DNA of 64,000 nucleotides, taken from the NCBI RefSeq assembly GCF_965277665.1, contig NZ_OZ255835.1, forward strand, positions 248,001 to 312,000, written 5' to 3'. The translations under genes were made by a program, and so were the position numbers. Positions 36,901 through 44,188 of the stretch are shown here, one piece after another. The first letter of the stretch is position 1. Every line of letters starts with the position of its first letter. This DNA is from Lichenicoccus sp965277665 (GTDB lineage Bacteria; Pseudomonadota; Alphaproteobacteria; Acetobacterales; Acetobacteraceae). Below the pieces are notes generated by a model. The model was not told the origin of the DNA and did not search any database. It was given only the letters and a program-made list of their open reading frames with translations.

Positions 36901-37312
36901 TGTGCAGCAGGTCGATGCTGCCGTCGGGGAAGTCGTCGCGCGCCTCGTCGAACAGGCAGCGCAGCAGTCGGGAGAAGCCGCCATAATGCTGCGCATGGAA
37001 GCGGGCGAGATCGGTGAACACGTCCTCGCCGTAGAAGCCGGCATGCTCGTCGCCGGTCCAGCCGTCGATGGCAAAGCAGCGCGTCGGCAGTCCTTCCGCC
37101 AGGACGGCGTCGCAGAAGCCGGCATAGGACACCCCCGCATGGGTGCCGAGCTCGACCAGCAGGAGCGGCCGCAGCGCCCGCACGATCCAGTGCGCGAACG
37201 GCAGATGGCCATACCAGGCACTGTCGGCATCGAGGCGCGTCGGGCGGCGGAACCACGGCGCCAGGCCCGGTGCGACGAGGTCCGCCAGCGGTCCCTGATC
37301 AGGCTGTGCCAT
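33974..37312 (-). CDS. methyltransferase - coiled coil - GT4 - GT2 fusion protein
   Basis: A 1,112-residue multidomain protein. Residues about 45-205 form a SAM methyltransferase of the cephalosporin-hydroxylase/rhamnosyl-methyltransferase type (LLLVELGTHAGVS, DLLHIDGRH, VVLLHDTNV). About 240-385 is an Ala/Glu/Arg-rich coiled coil, followed by GSLSWRLTGPVRRV and a Pro-rich linker. About 455-800 is a GT-B glycosyltransferase (GEPGTPGATYRCRRNA, IAFDVDDLMTRPE, VRLGYAGGTRTHQRDFA). About 860-1100 is a GT2 domain (TVVMTSYNYEAHVLAALDS, VDDGSTD, ALDSDNRL). There is no signal peptide or membrane helix. ATG 37312 has GAGGTGAT upstream. It probably extends and caps a surface glycan. The acceptor is unknown. 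Confidence 0.87.
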   Translation of the reverse strand: MAQPDQGPLADLVAPGLAPWFRRPTRLDADSAWYGHLPFAHWIVRALRPLLLVELGTHAGVSYAGFCDAVLAEGLPTRCFAIDGWTGDEHAGFYGEDVFTDLARFHAQHYGGFSRLLRCLFDEARDDFPDGSIDLLHIDGRHRLEDVAHDFAHWRPKLSDRAVVLLHDTNVREGDFGVWRFWEQQRRQHPSFEFLHAHGLGVLAVGAQVPAAVLDLCAASGSHDAALLRERFALLGERWEVEYALAMCERRHATTLREVAAAHDAALGALGERLQQADQFLRSQSVAFGLQRSALADAKAARHAAELAAGREREAAAERLEMVRRELAAERDEALAEWDVAVAERDVARFALEAAQVERDAARRECHAALQAAEQHRGEVGIIRGSLSWRLTGPVRRVLDAIRPQGPGPALAGPAAAPDDLPAAFEDGLPPEAPPDLPVPEPQDREPQETTLAEPARPPFRVIGHVLFVVGEPGTPGATYRCRRNAAAMRDAGYTADVVDLFDVDPAILARADLLVVWRAAMSPHIETMFRLARAAGTRIAFDVDDLMTRPELARIEIIDGIRTIGTTEVATQSYFEGMLRTMQAADLCLTTTAELAVELRRQCDVVHVLPNVFEAATERRARYALRRRQEAGDDGHVRLGYAGGTRTHQRDFAQVAPALARVLAARPHAVLVLFREAANRRGLLQMEEFPELAGLADRIEWRDMVALDSLPDELVRFDISLCPLETGNVFCEAKSELKYFEAALAGACTVASPTGPYRRAIEDGVTGFLASDDAAWEAALLRLVDDPVLRRATARRAYHDVLWRFGPWRQAALAATLIGGFSPAGAGDAEVARCIELGLRRGDYLARGVPEVPESELLFAHDTLGEAEVTVVMTSYNYEAHVLAALDSVRAQTLGILDLAVVDDGSTDQSVPLVLEWARRHRDRFNRIRILRTVHNAGLGGARNVVCDAAETPWLMALDSDNRLLPEACATLLAAVRGSPRAAFAYPRIRQFGDSDAIMGEHAFEPRRLQIGNYIDAMALVAKWAWAAAGGYYVRRDAMGWEDYDLWLNLVELGQFGVAVPEVLAEYRVHGSSMVNAITEQSANKQAMVAFVEARHPWLRLRMRAARKRVA

Positions 37313-37599
37313 GCGCGATCACCTCGCAGGATCCGGCTGCCCGGAATCCGTTATGGTTAAGTAAAGAAACCTGAATACAGGTAGAAAACTTAAGCTTCAT
37401 AGCAACATCCAGCGCATAACTCAGGATATTAACCGAATATCAACCTATACGTCTCAATAAATACATCGTTAATCGAGGGGCTGTTTTTCATTGCGCTTCA
37501 GAAAGCCCTCCTGATATTCAGCGGTCTGGCCCCGGTTCCGAGTGGGTGCCGGTAATGGTCTTCCGCATGACTATTGCTTAGCAGTGTAAGGTGACAGTC
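37313..37599. other. AT-rich intergenic region between the fusion glycosyltransferase and the RTX-like gene
   Basis: About 287 bases separate divergent genes. Positions 37345-37490 are unusually AT-rich for this window (TTATGGTTAAGTAAAG, TATTAACCGAATATCAACC, AATAAATACATCGTTAATCG). CCTGAATACAGG is a 12-base interrupted palindrome at 37370-37381. It must contain both promoters. The composition also fits a transferred cassette or a nucleoid-protein-controlled region. AAGGTG before ATG 37600 is the ribosome-binding site of the next gene. Confidence 0.6.
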
Positions 37600-38958
37600 A
37601 TGGCCAATGTAGTAACGGTTATGGGCGCGGCCCAGCATCAGGTCCCGGTTACGGTCAATGGCAGCGTAGCCTTTACTCTGGCCCAGGCCTACCAGACCGC
37701 GGTCAGCCAGCTGGGCGCCACCCTGTTCGCGCAGAACCTCGCCGCTGGCGTCACCCCGGCCAGCGTCCCCGGCGGCAAGGTCGGGGAGGGGGTGATCGGC
37801 ACCAGCGGCAGCTACACCTTCCCCGGCGGCTACAGCTACGTCGTCGACAACGCGGCCTCCGGCGTGGTGCTCAATGGCTCGGCGATCGGCTCGTCGGTCA
37901 GCGTGCTGGCCGGCTTGGGCGGCACCACCCTGTTCGGCGGTGCCGGCGGCGGCGAATTTATCGCCGGCGGCGGCAACAACGTCTTCGAGGGCCTCAGCAC
38001 CGGCGGCGGCAACTATGTGATCTCCACCAGCCCCGGCAACGACAGCGTCTTCGGCAACAGCGGCAACGACACGATCTATACCGATGTCGGCCACAACCTG
38101 GTGTTCGCCGGCACTGGCAACGACACGATCTATTCAGCGGGCACCGACAGCATCATCGCCGGCGCCGGCGACAGCACCATCGCATTGATCGGCGACAGCA
38201 GCACGGTGTTCGGCAGCACCGGAGCCACGACGCTGGTCGATGTCGGCACCGACAACCTGTACGCGGGTGGAACCGGATCGACCCTGCTGTTCGACGGGAC
38301 GGACGGTACCTACTACCTGAACGGCCCGAGCACGGTGATCGGCGGTGTCAACGACACCATCAGCGCATCCGGCAACGCCACCATCTTCAGCGGCAGCGGC
38401 ACCACGGTCTATGAGAGCGCCAGCGTCTCGCTTGCCTTCATCGCCAATTCGGGCACGTCCTCCACCGTCAATGGCGGCGGCAACGCGACGGTCTTCGGCG
38501 CCAGCGATGCCAGCGTCACCTATAACGGCTCGTCCGGGCTGAGCTACCTGATCGCCAGCACCGGCAACGAAACCCTCAACGGCTCGCTCGCGTCCGGCCC
38601 GCTGGTGCTGTTCGGCAACGGGGCCGCCACCGAACTCGATGGCGGCGCCGGCAACGACACGCTGGTCGCCGGCTCCGGCTCCAATAGCCTCACCGGCGGG
38701 CAGGGCAACAACACCTTCGTCTTCTCCGACAGCAGCGCCGGCGGCAGCGACGTCATCACCGACTTCGGCAGCTCGGCCGGAAACCTGGTCGGCCTGTTCG
38801 GCTACGGCGCCAACGAGGCCCAGGCCGTGCTGGCGGCGGCGGTCAATAACGGCAGCGGCGGCTCCAGCATCACGCTCTCGGACAACACGGTCATTACCTT
38901 CAACAACCTCACGGCCGACCAGCTCAAGGCGCACGCCACCCAAATCTTCTCCACCTGA
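37600..38958 (+). CDS. RTX-like calcium-binding beta-roll protein, probably secreted
   Basis: A 452-residue, acidic Gly/Ser/Thr/Asn-rich protein without a Sec signal. The N-terminal 100 residues include a segment rich in Ala/Val and FPGGYSYVVDN. The rest is irregular short repeats with G-x-G-N-D-x-like cores (GNDSVFGNSGNDTIYTDVG, GTGNDTIYSAG, GGAGNDTLVAGSGSN, LTGGQGNNTFVFSDSSAGG). It ends with DVITDF and SSITLSDNTVITFNNLTADQL, the pattern of type I secretion targets. No type I exporter gene is in the window. GTG 37591 is an alternative start. Flanking glycosyltransferases suggest it may be glycosylated or surface-linked; that is inference. Confidence 0.78.
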   Translation: MANVVTVMGAAQHQVPVTVNGSVAFTLAQAYQTAVSQLGATLFAQNLAAGVTPASVPGGKVGEGVIGTSGSYTFPGGYSYVVDNAASGVVLNGSAIGSSVSVLAGLGGTTLFGGAGGGEFIAGGGNNVFEGLSTGGGNYVISTSPGNDSVFGNSGNDTIYTDVGHNLVFAGTGNDTIYSAGTDSIIAGAGDSTIALIGDSSTVFGSTGATTLVDVGTDNLYAGGTGSTLLFDGTDGTYYLNGPSTVIGGVNDTISASGNATIFSGSGTTVYESASVSLAFIANSGTSSTVNGGGNATVFGASDASVTYNGSSGLSYLIASTGNETLNGSLASGPLVLFGNGAATELDGGAGNDTLVAGSGSNSLTGGQGNNTFVFSDSSAGGSDVITDFGSSAGNLVGLFGYGANEAQAVLAAAVNNGSGGSSITLSDNTVITFNNLTADQLKAHATQIFST

Positions 38959-39118
38959 GAGACCGTCCGATAAGGCTACTACGGCGGTCATCCGACGCGC
39001 CTTTCTGCGCGTCCGGTCCTCACGGCCATGAAGGCCGCTCCGGTCCGGTTCTCGAAAGGCACGCCGGGCGGCGCCTTTGGCGCCTCTGACTCGCCGTAGC
39101 GCATTCTCGGACGGTCTC
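38959..39118. repeat. long palindromic element, family A copy 5
   Basis: GAGACCGTCCGATAA and the right end (reverse complement GAGACCGTCCGAGAATGCG) form the outer stem, continuing into CTACGGCG. The core reads CATCCGACGCGCCTTTCTG, CTCACGGCCATGAAGGCCG, CGGTTCTCGAAAGGCACG and GGCGCCTTTGGCGCC. It starts directly at the RTX-like gene's TGA and ends 36 bases before the next gene. Confidence 0.88.
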
Positions 39119-39154
39119 TTGGAGGCATACGTCGCGAATTGCTGAGGGCGGCGT

Positions 39155-41905
39155 TTGCCTTGTATGACCTTCGGCATGACCGAGGTTGGGCAGCCGTTAC
39201 CCGATAGGGACGAGGACGTCCTGCTTGACAGCTATCGCAACTCCCTGCGGCTGCAGCAGATGCGGATCGCGGCGCTGCAGACGGCGCTCGAGGAGCGGCA
39301 GCTTCGGGTTTCGGGTCTCGAGCGATCCACCTCCTGGCGGCTGACCATGCCGCTGCGCCTGGCAGGCGGCCTGGCAGCGGGGCGGCTGCCGAACGGCATG
39401 CCGATCACGGCCGCCGCACGACGCGTGCACGACATCGTCACGCATGACGGGATCGCGGCGCTGGCACGCCGGATCGTCGGCCGGCCCCTGCATCCCGCTC
39501 GCAAGCCAGCCATCGTGCCGATGCCCCCGGCTGCATCGGCAATCCCCGCGATGATGCGCCGCTCGGCTTTGATCGTGGCCGAGCTCAGCGTGCCGCAATG
39601 CGCGAAATACCGGGTCTGGCAGAAGTGCTCGCATCTGCAGCGGCTCGGCTGGCCCTGCTTGGTCGTCGACTGGCATGCGACGCAGGACGCGATGTCGGCG
39701 CTGTCCTGCGCGACCGAGGTGATCTTCTATCGCGTGCCGGCGACACCGGAGGTCCTGGGCCTGATCCGCGCGGCACGCCGCCTGGGCCTGCAGCCGTTCT
39801 GGGAGGTCGACGACCTGATCTTCGACGAGCCGCTCTACCGCCGCAACACCAACCTGGCCCGGCTCGAGCCCGCTTTGCGCGAGGAGCTGCTTGCGGGCGT
39901 GCGGCTGTACCGGCGCGCGATGCTCGAATGCAACCGCGCCATCGCCTCCACCCCGGTGCTGGCGCAGGCCATGCGCGAAGCCGGCGTCGCCGAGGTGCAC
40001 TGCATAGAGAATGCCCTGGACGACGAGACGATCGCGACGGCCTGCGCCCTGCGTGCCAGGAAGCGGCCTGCCTCTTGCCCGATGATCGTCTATGGCTCCG
40101 GCACCCGCACGCACGATGCGGATTTCCTGCTGGTCGCGGCAGCGCTCGGCCGGCTGCTCGCGCGCCATCCGGACCTGCGGCTGCGTATCGTCGGCGAGTT
40201 GACCCTGCCGGAGAGCCTGCGCCGCTTCGGCAGCCGGATCGAGGACCTGCCCGGCACCGACTACCGGGCCTATCTCGGCTTGCTGAGCGAAAGCGACATC
40301 GCCATCGCGCCGCTTGAAGCGACCCGGTTCAACGACGCGAAGAGCAACATCAAGTTCCAGGAGGCGTCGATCCTGGGCCTGCCCTGTGTCTGCTCGCCAA
40401 GGGCGGCGTTCGCGGGCGTGATCGAGCATGGCCGCAACGGCATGCTGGCCGAAACCGAGCGGGACTGGGAGCAGGCGCTGGACGCGCTGGTCCGCGATCC
40501 GGACCTCAGGCGGCGCATCGGCGAGGCAGCCCTGCTCGACGTCTCGCGGCGTTATGCACCCGAAGCGGTCGCGCGCACCCAGGTGCTGCCGCTGTTCGGG
40601 GCGCCGGACGCGGACTTGCCGGCACGCCCGGCGCGTCCGCTGCGCGTGCTGATGGCCAACGTGTTCCTGTGGCCGCGCAGCTTCGGTGGCGCCACCATCG
40701 TGGCCGAGGAGATGGCGCGCCGCCTGCACGCCCGCGATGACACGACACTGGCGATCTTCACCTCGCACGGCGATGTCGCCGATTACCCGGGCGCCCTGCT
40801 TCGTTACGACTGGGACGCAATCCCGGTATTCGCGACCGGCCTGCCGCCGCCGGATGATCACGTGGCGAGCTTCGACAATCCCGCGGCGGTCGCGCATTTC
40901 GCCGCGGCACTGGACGCGGTGCGTCCGGACATCGTGCATGTCCACTCGATCCAGGGTTTCGGCGCCACCATCCTGCGCCTGTGCCTCGAGCGCGGCATTC
41001 CCTACGTGGTGACGCTGCACGATGCCTGGTTTCTCTGCGACCGCCAGTTCATGGTGCGCGGCGATGGGCGCTACTGCTTCCAGACCCGGATCGACCTCAA
41101 GATCTGCCAGGCCTGCCTGCCGCACGCGCGCCATCTCGAGGCGAGGCGCGCGATCATGCAGCAGGTGTTGCGCGATGCGCGCCACCTGCTCAGCCCGAGC
41201 GCCTCGCACCGGGCGCTGTTCCTGGCGAACGGTGTCGAGCCGGACCGCATCAGCGTCAACCGCAACGGCCTGCGGGCGCCGGACCGTGCGCGCCTGCGAC
41301 GTCCGCGCGGCTGCGCGCCGCGCTTCGGCTTCGTCGGCGGCAACGAGCGCATCAAGGGCTTCCACCTGGTGCGGCAGGCGTTCGAAAGCCTAGCGAGCGG
41401 CGAGTGGGAACTGATCCTGGTCGACAACACGCTCAATCTCGGCTTCAGCTCGATCGATGTCGAAGACTGGGACGTGCGTGGCCGCATCACCATCATTCCG
41501 GCCTACCGCCAGGACGGGCTGGACGATTTCTTCGACCGTCTCGATGTCCTGCTGTTCCCGTCGCAATGGAAGGAAAGCTACGGCCTGTCGGTGCGCGAAG
41601 CCCTGGCCCGCGACGTCTGGGTGATCGCGACGGCGCCGGGCGGCCAGTCCGAGGATGTGGTCGACGGCATCAATGGCCGTCTGATCCCGCTGGACGCAAG
41701 ACCGCATGGGCTCATCGCCGCGATCGAGGAGATACTCGCAGGAGCGGACCGCCTGGACGACTATGCCAACCCGCACCGGGACGCGCTTGCCGATCATGCC
41801 AGCCAGGCCCGCGAGCTTCATGCGGTCCTGGCGCGGGCAGCCCGCCTGGAACCGGGACCCATGGCGCGCAGTGCCGACATCCTGTCGCGGGTCAACAAGA
41901 CGTAG
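39155..41905 (+). CDS. glycosyltransferase with two GT-B (GT1/GT4-type) modules
   Basis: A 916-residue cytoplasmic protein. The first 70 residues are a short coiled coil ending in STSWRLTMPLRLAG, the motif also seen in the large fusion protein. Module one (about 128-485) has FWEVDDLIFDEPLY, MIVYGSGTRTHDADFL, and PLEATRFNDAKSNIKFQEAS. Module two (about 495-895) has FGGATIVAEEMARRL, DIVHVHSIQGFG, FGFVGGNERIKGFHLVRQAF and FPSQWKESYGLSVREAL with the family Glu. TTG 39155 is six bases after GAGGG; ATG 39164 or 39176 are alternatives. Its last 88 bases overlap the RgpF gene on the other strand. Confidence 0.82.
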   Translation: MPCMTFGMTEVGQPLPDRDEDVLLDSYRNSLRLQQMRIAALQTALEERQLRVSGLERSTSWRLTMPLRLAGGLAAGRLPNGMPITAAARRVHDIVTHDGIAALARRIVGRPLHPARKPAIVPMPPAASAIPAMMRRSALIVAELSVPQCAKYRVWQKCSHLQRLGWPCLVVDWHATQDAMSALSCATEVIFYRVPATPEVLGLIRAARRLGLQPFWEVDDLIFDEPLYRRNTNLARLEPALREELLAGVRLYRRAMLECNRAIASTPVLAQAMREAGVAEVHCIENALDDETIATACALRARKRPASCPMIVYGSGTRTHDADFLLVAAALGRLLARHPDLRLRIVGELTLPESLRRFGSRIEDLPGTDYRAYLGLLSESDIAIAPLEATRFNDAKSNIKFQEASILGLPCVCSPRAAFAGVIEHGRNGMLAETERDWEQALDALVRDPDLRRRIGEAALLDVSRRYAPEAVARTQVLPLFGAPDADLPARPARPLRVLMANVFLWPRSFGGATIVAEEMARRLHARDDTTLAIFTSHGDVADYPGALLRYDWDAIPVFATGLPPPDDHVASFDNPAAVAHFAAALDAVRPDIVHVHSIQGFGATILRLCLERGIPYVVTLHDAWFLCDRQFMVRGDGRYCFQTRIDLKICQACLPHARHLEARRAIMQQVLRDARHLLSPSASHRALFLANGVEPDRISVNRNGLRAPDRARLRRPRGCAPRFGFVGGNERIKGFHLVRQAFESLASGEWELILVDNTLNLGFSSIDVEDWDVRGRITIIPAYRQDGLDDFFDRLDVLLFPSQWKESYGLSVREALARDVWVIATAPGGQSEDVVDGINGRLIPLDARPHGLIAAIEEILAGADRLDDYANPHRDALADHASQARELHAVLARAARLEPGPMARSADILSRVNKT

Positions 41906-42729
41906 AGCAGGCACATGGTCAGGCTGGCACGAGGTCCGTCGGAGACCGGCCCGATCCGCGCGCAGATCCACGCCATCGGGAACTGTCCCGACCGCACGGC
42001 GGACGAGCGCAATGCCAGTTCCGGCCAGCGGTGCAGCCACGGCACCCGCATCGGGTTCTCGCGCAGCAAGGCCACCTTGATGAAGGGCACCGCGCCGGAG
42101 CCGAGGATCGACATCCAGTCCAGATGCATGGGATTGATCGCCAGCAGCCTGCGCAGCCCGCGTCTGTGATCCGGCCAGCAGGCCGCCCAGCTCAGGCCGG
42201 CGGCCGTGATGGCAGCCCCCAGCCCGACCTCGCCGTGCAGGATGATCTCCGCGCGATCCATATCCCGGAACGGCAAGGCCAGGATGCGGGCGATCTGCGG
42301 CGTGTGCCAGGCGCGTTGCGTGAAGCAGAGGAACCAGGATTGCAGGTGCCAGGCCATCTCGTGCGACTCGACCATGCCCCAGACATCGCATCCGAGGCGC
42401 TGCATGCGCGCGAAGATCGGGGCCAGCGGCTGTAGCGGGCCGATCACGCTGTCATTGGCCAGCACGACGAAGTCCGCATCCGCGACGCAGCCGAGCTCGA
42501 CCAGATGCTGCCAGGCCGCGAAATCCAGGCCGCGGTTCGCACGGAAATGACCCACCGCGCCGGCGTCATCCAGCGCCGCCCGATCCTCGGGATGCAGGGC
42601 TGCCATGCCGGAGAGGGCGACGTGGACCGCAAGGCCGCAGCCGCCGAGTTCCCTGAGATAGTGCAGGACGCAGGCGGGCAGGCGTCCGTCGGCGGAATGC
42701 ATCGCAAACAGGCACACGGCTTGTCCCAA
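41818..42729 (-). CDS. rhamnan synthesis protein F (RgpF) family glycosyltransferase
   Basis: A 303-residue product that begins VCLFAMHSADGRLPACVLHYLREL and continues with FRANRGLDFAAWQHLVELGCV, VLANDSVIGPLQPL, WGMVESHEMAWHLQSWFLCF and the WPDHRRGLRRLLAINPMHLDW region, the RgpF (PF05045) pattern. The start is TTG 42729 with AGGAGG eight bases upstream. RgpF proteins transfer rhamnose or other sugars during cell-wall or O-antigen polymer assembly. It is convergent with the double glycosyltransferase and shares 88 bases with it, which is long for bacteria. It may use the same acceptor glycan. Confidence 0.83.
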   Translation of the reverse strand: MGQAVCLFAMHSADGRLPACVLHYLRELGGCGLAVHVALSGMAALHPEDRAALDDAGAVGHFRANRGLDFAAWQHLVELGCVADADFVVLANDSVIGPLQPLAPIFARMQRLGCDVWGMVESHEMAWHLQSWFLCFTQRAWHTPQIARILALPFRDMDRAEIILHGEVGLGAAITAAGLSWAACWPDHRRGLRRLLAINPMHLDWMSILGSGAVPFIKVALLRENPMRVPWLHRWPELALRSSAVRSGQFPMAWICARIGPVSDGPRASLTMCLLYVLLTRDRMSALRAMGPGSRRAARARTA

Positions 42730-42754
42730 CGCATGGTCCTCCTGTGTTGAACCA

Positions 42755-42779
42755 GAGCCTGATCGATCGGATCATGCTC
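42755..42779. repeat. palindromic repeat (family B, short copy)
   Basis: GAGCCTGATC, GATCG, then GATCATGCTC form near-perfect arms. In reverse complement it reads GAGCATGATCCGATCGATC, as at 55184-55210. It lies just upstream of the RgpF gene, in the divergent gap with the HU gene. The rest of this 236-base gap (42730-42965) shows no gene; it carries the promoters of both. Confidence 0.55.
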
Positions 42780-42965
42780 AGGCAATCACTGTTGCCGATT
42801 GGCCGCGCTCTTGCAGAGCATGTCTGGTGTTTTGCTCGCCTGGCGAGTTACGTCTGGTGCATCGCATCCTGCGGCTGTAATACCCGCTTCCAGCGACGGG
42901 CGGGCCGTGTCATCCGACTCGAGGCTGCCGAGTTCCATCGCCATCAGTGGGATTGAGAAGATTTC

Positions 42966-43235
42966 ATGAGCAAGGCTTTCATTGCCGGCGTCCTGCAGGA
43001 CTCCATCGATTGCACCGGGGTTGCCGCCAACCAGGCAGCGAGCGACCTGATTGCTTCGATCGTGCGCGAGCTCAAGAAGGAGGGCGGCTTCACGCTGCCG
43101 TCCTTCGGCACCTTCACGGTGCGCAAGACGAAGGCCCGCAAGGCGCTCAACCCGCGGACCGGCGAGCCGGTCAAGGTCAAGGCCGGCAAGACCGTGCGCT
43201 TCAAGGCCAGCCCGAACCTCAAGAAGGCGATCTGA
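42966..43235 (+). CDS. HU family DNA-binding protein
   Basis: An 89-residue histone-like protein that bends DNA. Family features are the N-terminal helices KAFIAGVLQDSIDCTGVAAN and IVRELKKEGGFTLPSFGTF, the arm with ALNPRTGEPVKVKAGKTVRF (the conserved arm-tip proline included), and FKASPNLKKAI. It resembles HupB-type proteins; the N-terminus lacks the usual MNK start and has a Cys. AGAAG lies before the ATG. It ends 14 bases from the convergent tRNA gene. Confidence 0.93.
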   Translation: MSKAFIAGVLQDSIDCTGVAANQAASDLIASIVRELKKEGGFTLPSFGTFTVRKTKARKALNPRTGEPVKVKAGKTVRFKASPNLKKAI

Positions 43236-43249
43236 TCAAGCGCGCGGCG

Positions 43250-43324
43250 TGGCTGGGGCGGGAGGATTCGAACCTCCGCGTGGCGGAATCAAAATCCGCT
43301 GCCTTACCGCTTGGCTACGCCCCA
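43250..43324 (-). tRNA. tRNA-Gln (anticodon TTG)
   Basis: Read on the minus strand, 75 bases fold as a cloverleaf. Acceptor TGGGGCG/CGCCCCA, D-arm GCCAAGCGGTAAGGC, anticodon stem GCGGA/TCCGC with loop TTTTGAT (anticodon TTG), T-arm GGAGG-TTCGAAT-CCTCC, discriminator G and an encoded CCA. The U1-A72 acceptor start is typical of bacterial tRNA-Gln. It is the only tRNA in the window. Confidence 0.96.
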
Positions 43325-43404
43325 CCGGCCGCGCCCACTGTCCTGCCTGTGAAATTCGCACGCGAATTTTGGCGATAAGCAGGTCACTATCTTGTTGAGA
43401 AGCC

Positions 43405-43453
43405 TAGTGCCCCGAACCAGAAGTCCTACGAACTTCTGGTTCGGGGCACTAGA
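43405..43453. repeat. perfect 21-bp inverted repeat with 7-base loop
   Basis: Positions 43405-43425 are exactly complementary to 43433-43453, around CCTACGA. Each end is CTAG. Arms of 21 bp without a mismatch are far beyond chance and beyond ordinary terminators; no T-run follows on either strand. It is in the 190-base gap (43325-43514) upstream of tRNA-Gln and after the end of the TetR/COQ9-like gene, and may terminate that gene. The rest of the gap shows no gene. Confidence 0.9.
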
Positions 43454-43514
43454 TAGGGCTGTGCGCCGCCCTTCGTAAACCCCGACGGGCCTGCGGAGGG
43501 CCCAAGACGTGTGC

Positions 43515-44165
43515 TCAGACCGGGGGCGGTTCCGTGACCGGGCCCGGCGGGCTGAAGGGCGCATCGTCGCCGGATGTCTGTATGCCGGAGGTCGGCGTGG
43601 CACTCGTCTCGCCGAGCATCCGAGCCGCCCATCCGGCCCGGTCGAAGCTGCGGTCGAGGGCGGCCATCGTCCCCGCCAGGTCCGGGCTCTCGTCGCGTTC
43701 CCAAGCCCGCACCGCCTGCAGCCAGATCCCGACCAGGCCGCCGACACGCAGCGCGCCCGCCAGTCCCTGCGTCTCGAGCCCCGCCGCCTGCGCCATCCAG
43801 GCCATGCTCGAACGCGTCGCGGCGACCAGCAGCACGGCCAGGCCCAGGTCGAGGGGTGCTGCGCGCAGCACCGCGCGCACGCCTTCGCGATATTGCTGCA
43901 GCACGTCGAAGCGGCGCATCAGCATGTCGAACAGCCGCTCGCGCGCGGTGCCCTCGGAGCCGTCATCGATCAGCGCCGCCTGGTCGGCGAGCACGCCGAG
44001 CCGCAGCAGCATGCAGCCGGCGGATGGGTAGCGCACGCGCGCCCGGTCGAGCGGCAGCCCGGCCTCGCGGGCCGCCTCGGCGACCGAGACCCGTCGCCAC
44101 CCATGCAACTCGGCCTGGGCCATCGCAGCGCGTATCAGGGCGGTATCGAACTGCTCGTCTGTCAT
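43515..44165 (-). CDS. TetR/COQ9-like protein
   Basis: A 216-residue product from ATG 44165. It has an N-terminal helix-turn-helix of TetR type (WRRVSVAEAAREAGLPLDRA, then a RVRYPSAGCMLLRLG helix) and a helical C-terminal part (RRFDVLQQYREGVRAVLRAA, ESPDLAGTMAALDRSFDRA). The latter resembles COQ9, the ubiquinone-synthesis factor with a TetR fold found near ybjN/proC in alphaproteobacteria. Both readings share the fold, so DNA binding is not certain. It lies 23 bases after proC on the same strand. The last 25 residues are Pro/Thr/Ser-rich. Confidence 0.7.
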   Translation of the reverse strand: MTDEQFDTALIRAAMAQAELHGWRRVSVAEAAREAGLPLDRARVRYPSAGCMLLRLGVLADQAALIDDGSEGTARERLFDMLMRRFDVLQQYREGVRAVLRAAPLDLGLAVLLVAATRSSMAWMAQAAGLETQGLAGALRVGGLVGIWLQAVRAWERDESPDLAGTMAALDRSFDRAGWAARMLGETSATPTSGIQTSGDDAPFSPPGPVTEPPPV

Positions 44166-44188
44166 CTTGGGTTCCGGCCTTTCGCCGC

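Noticed and set aside
34667..37360. 897-codon plus-strand frame opposite the fusion glycosyltransferase
   Set aside because: The minus strand encodes recognisable methyltransferase, GT4 and GT2 domains; the plus frame is compositionally a shadow.
37600..38958. RTX-like protein as a toxin
   Set aside because: Only beta-roll repeats and a C-terminal secretion-like pattern are seen; there is no lipase, protease, adenylate cyclase or pore-forming domain and no acyltransferase partner.
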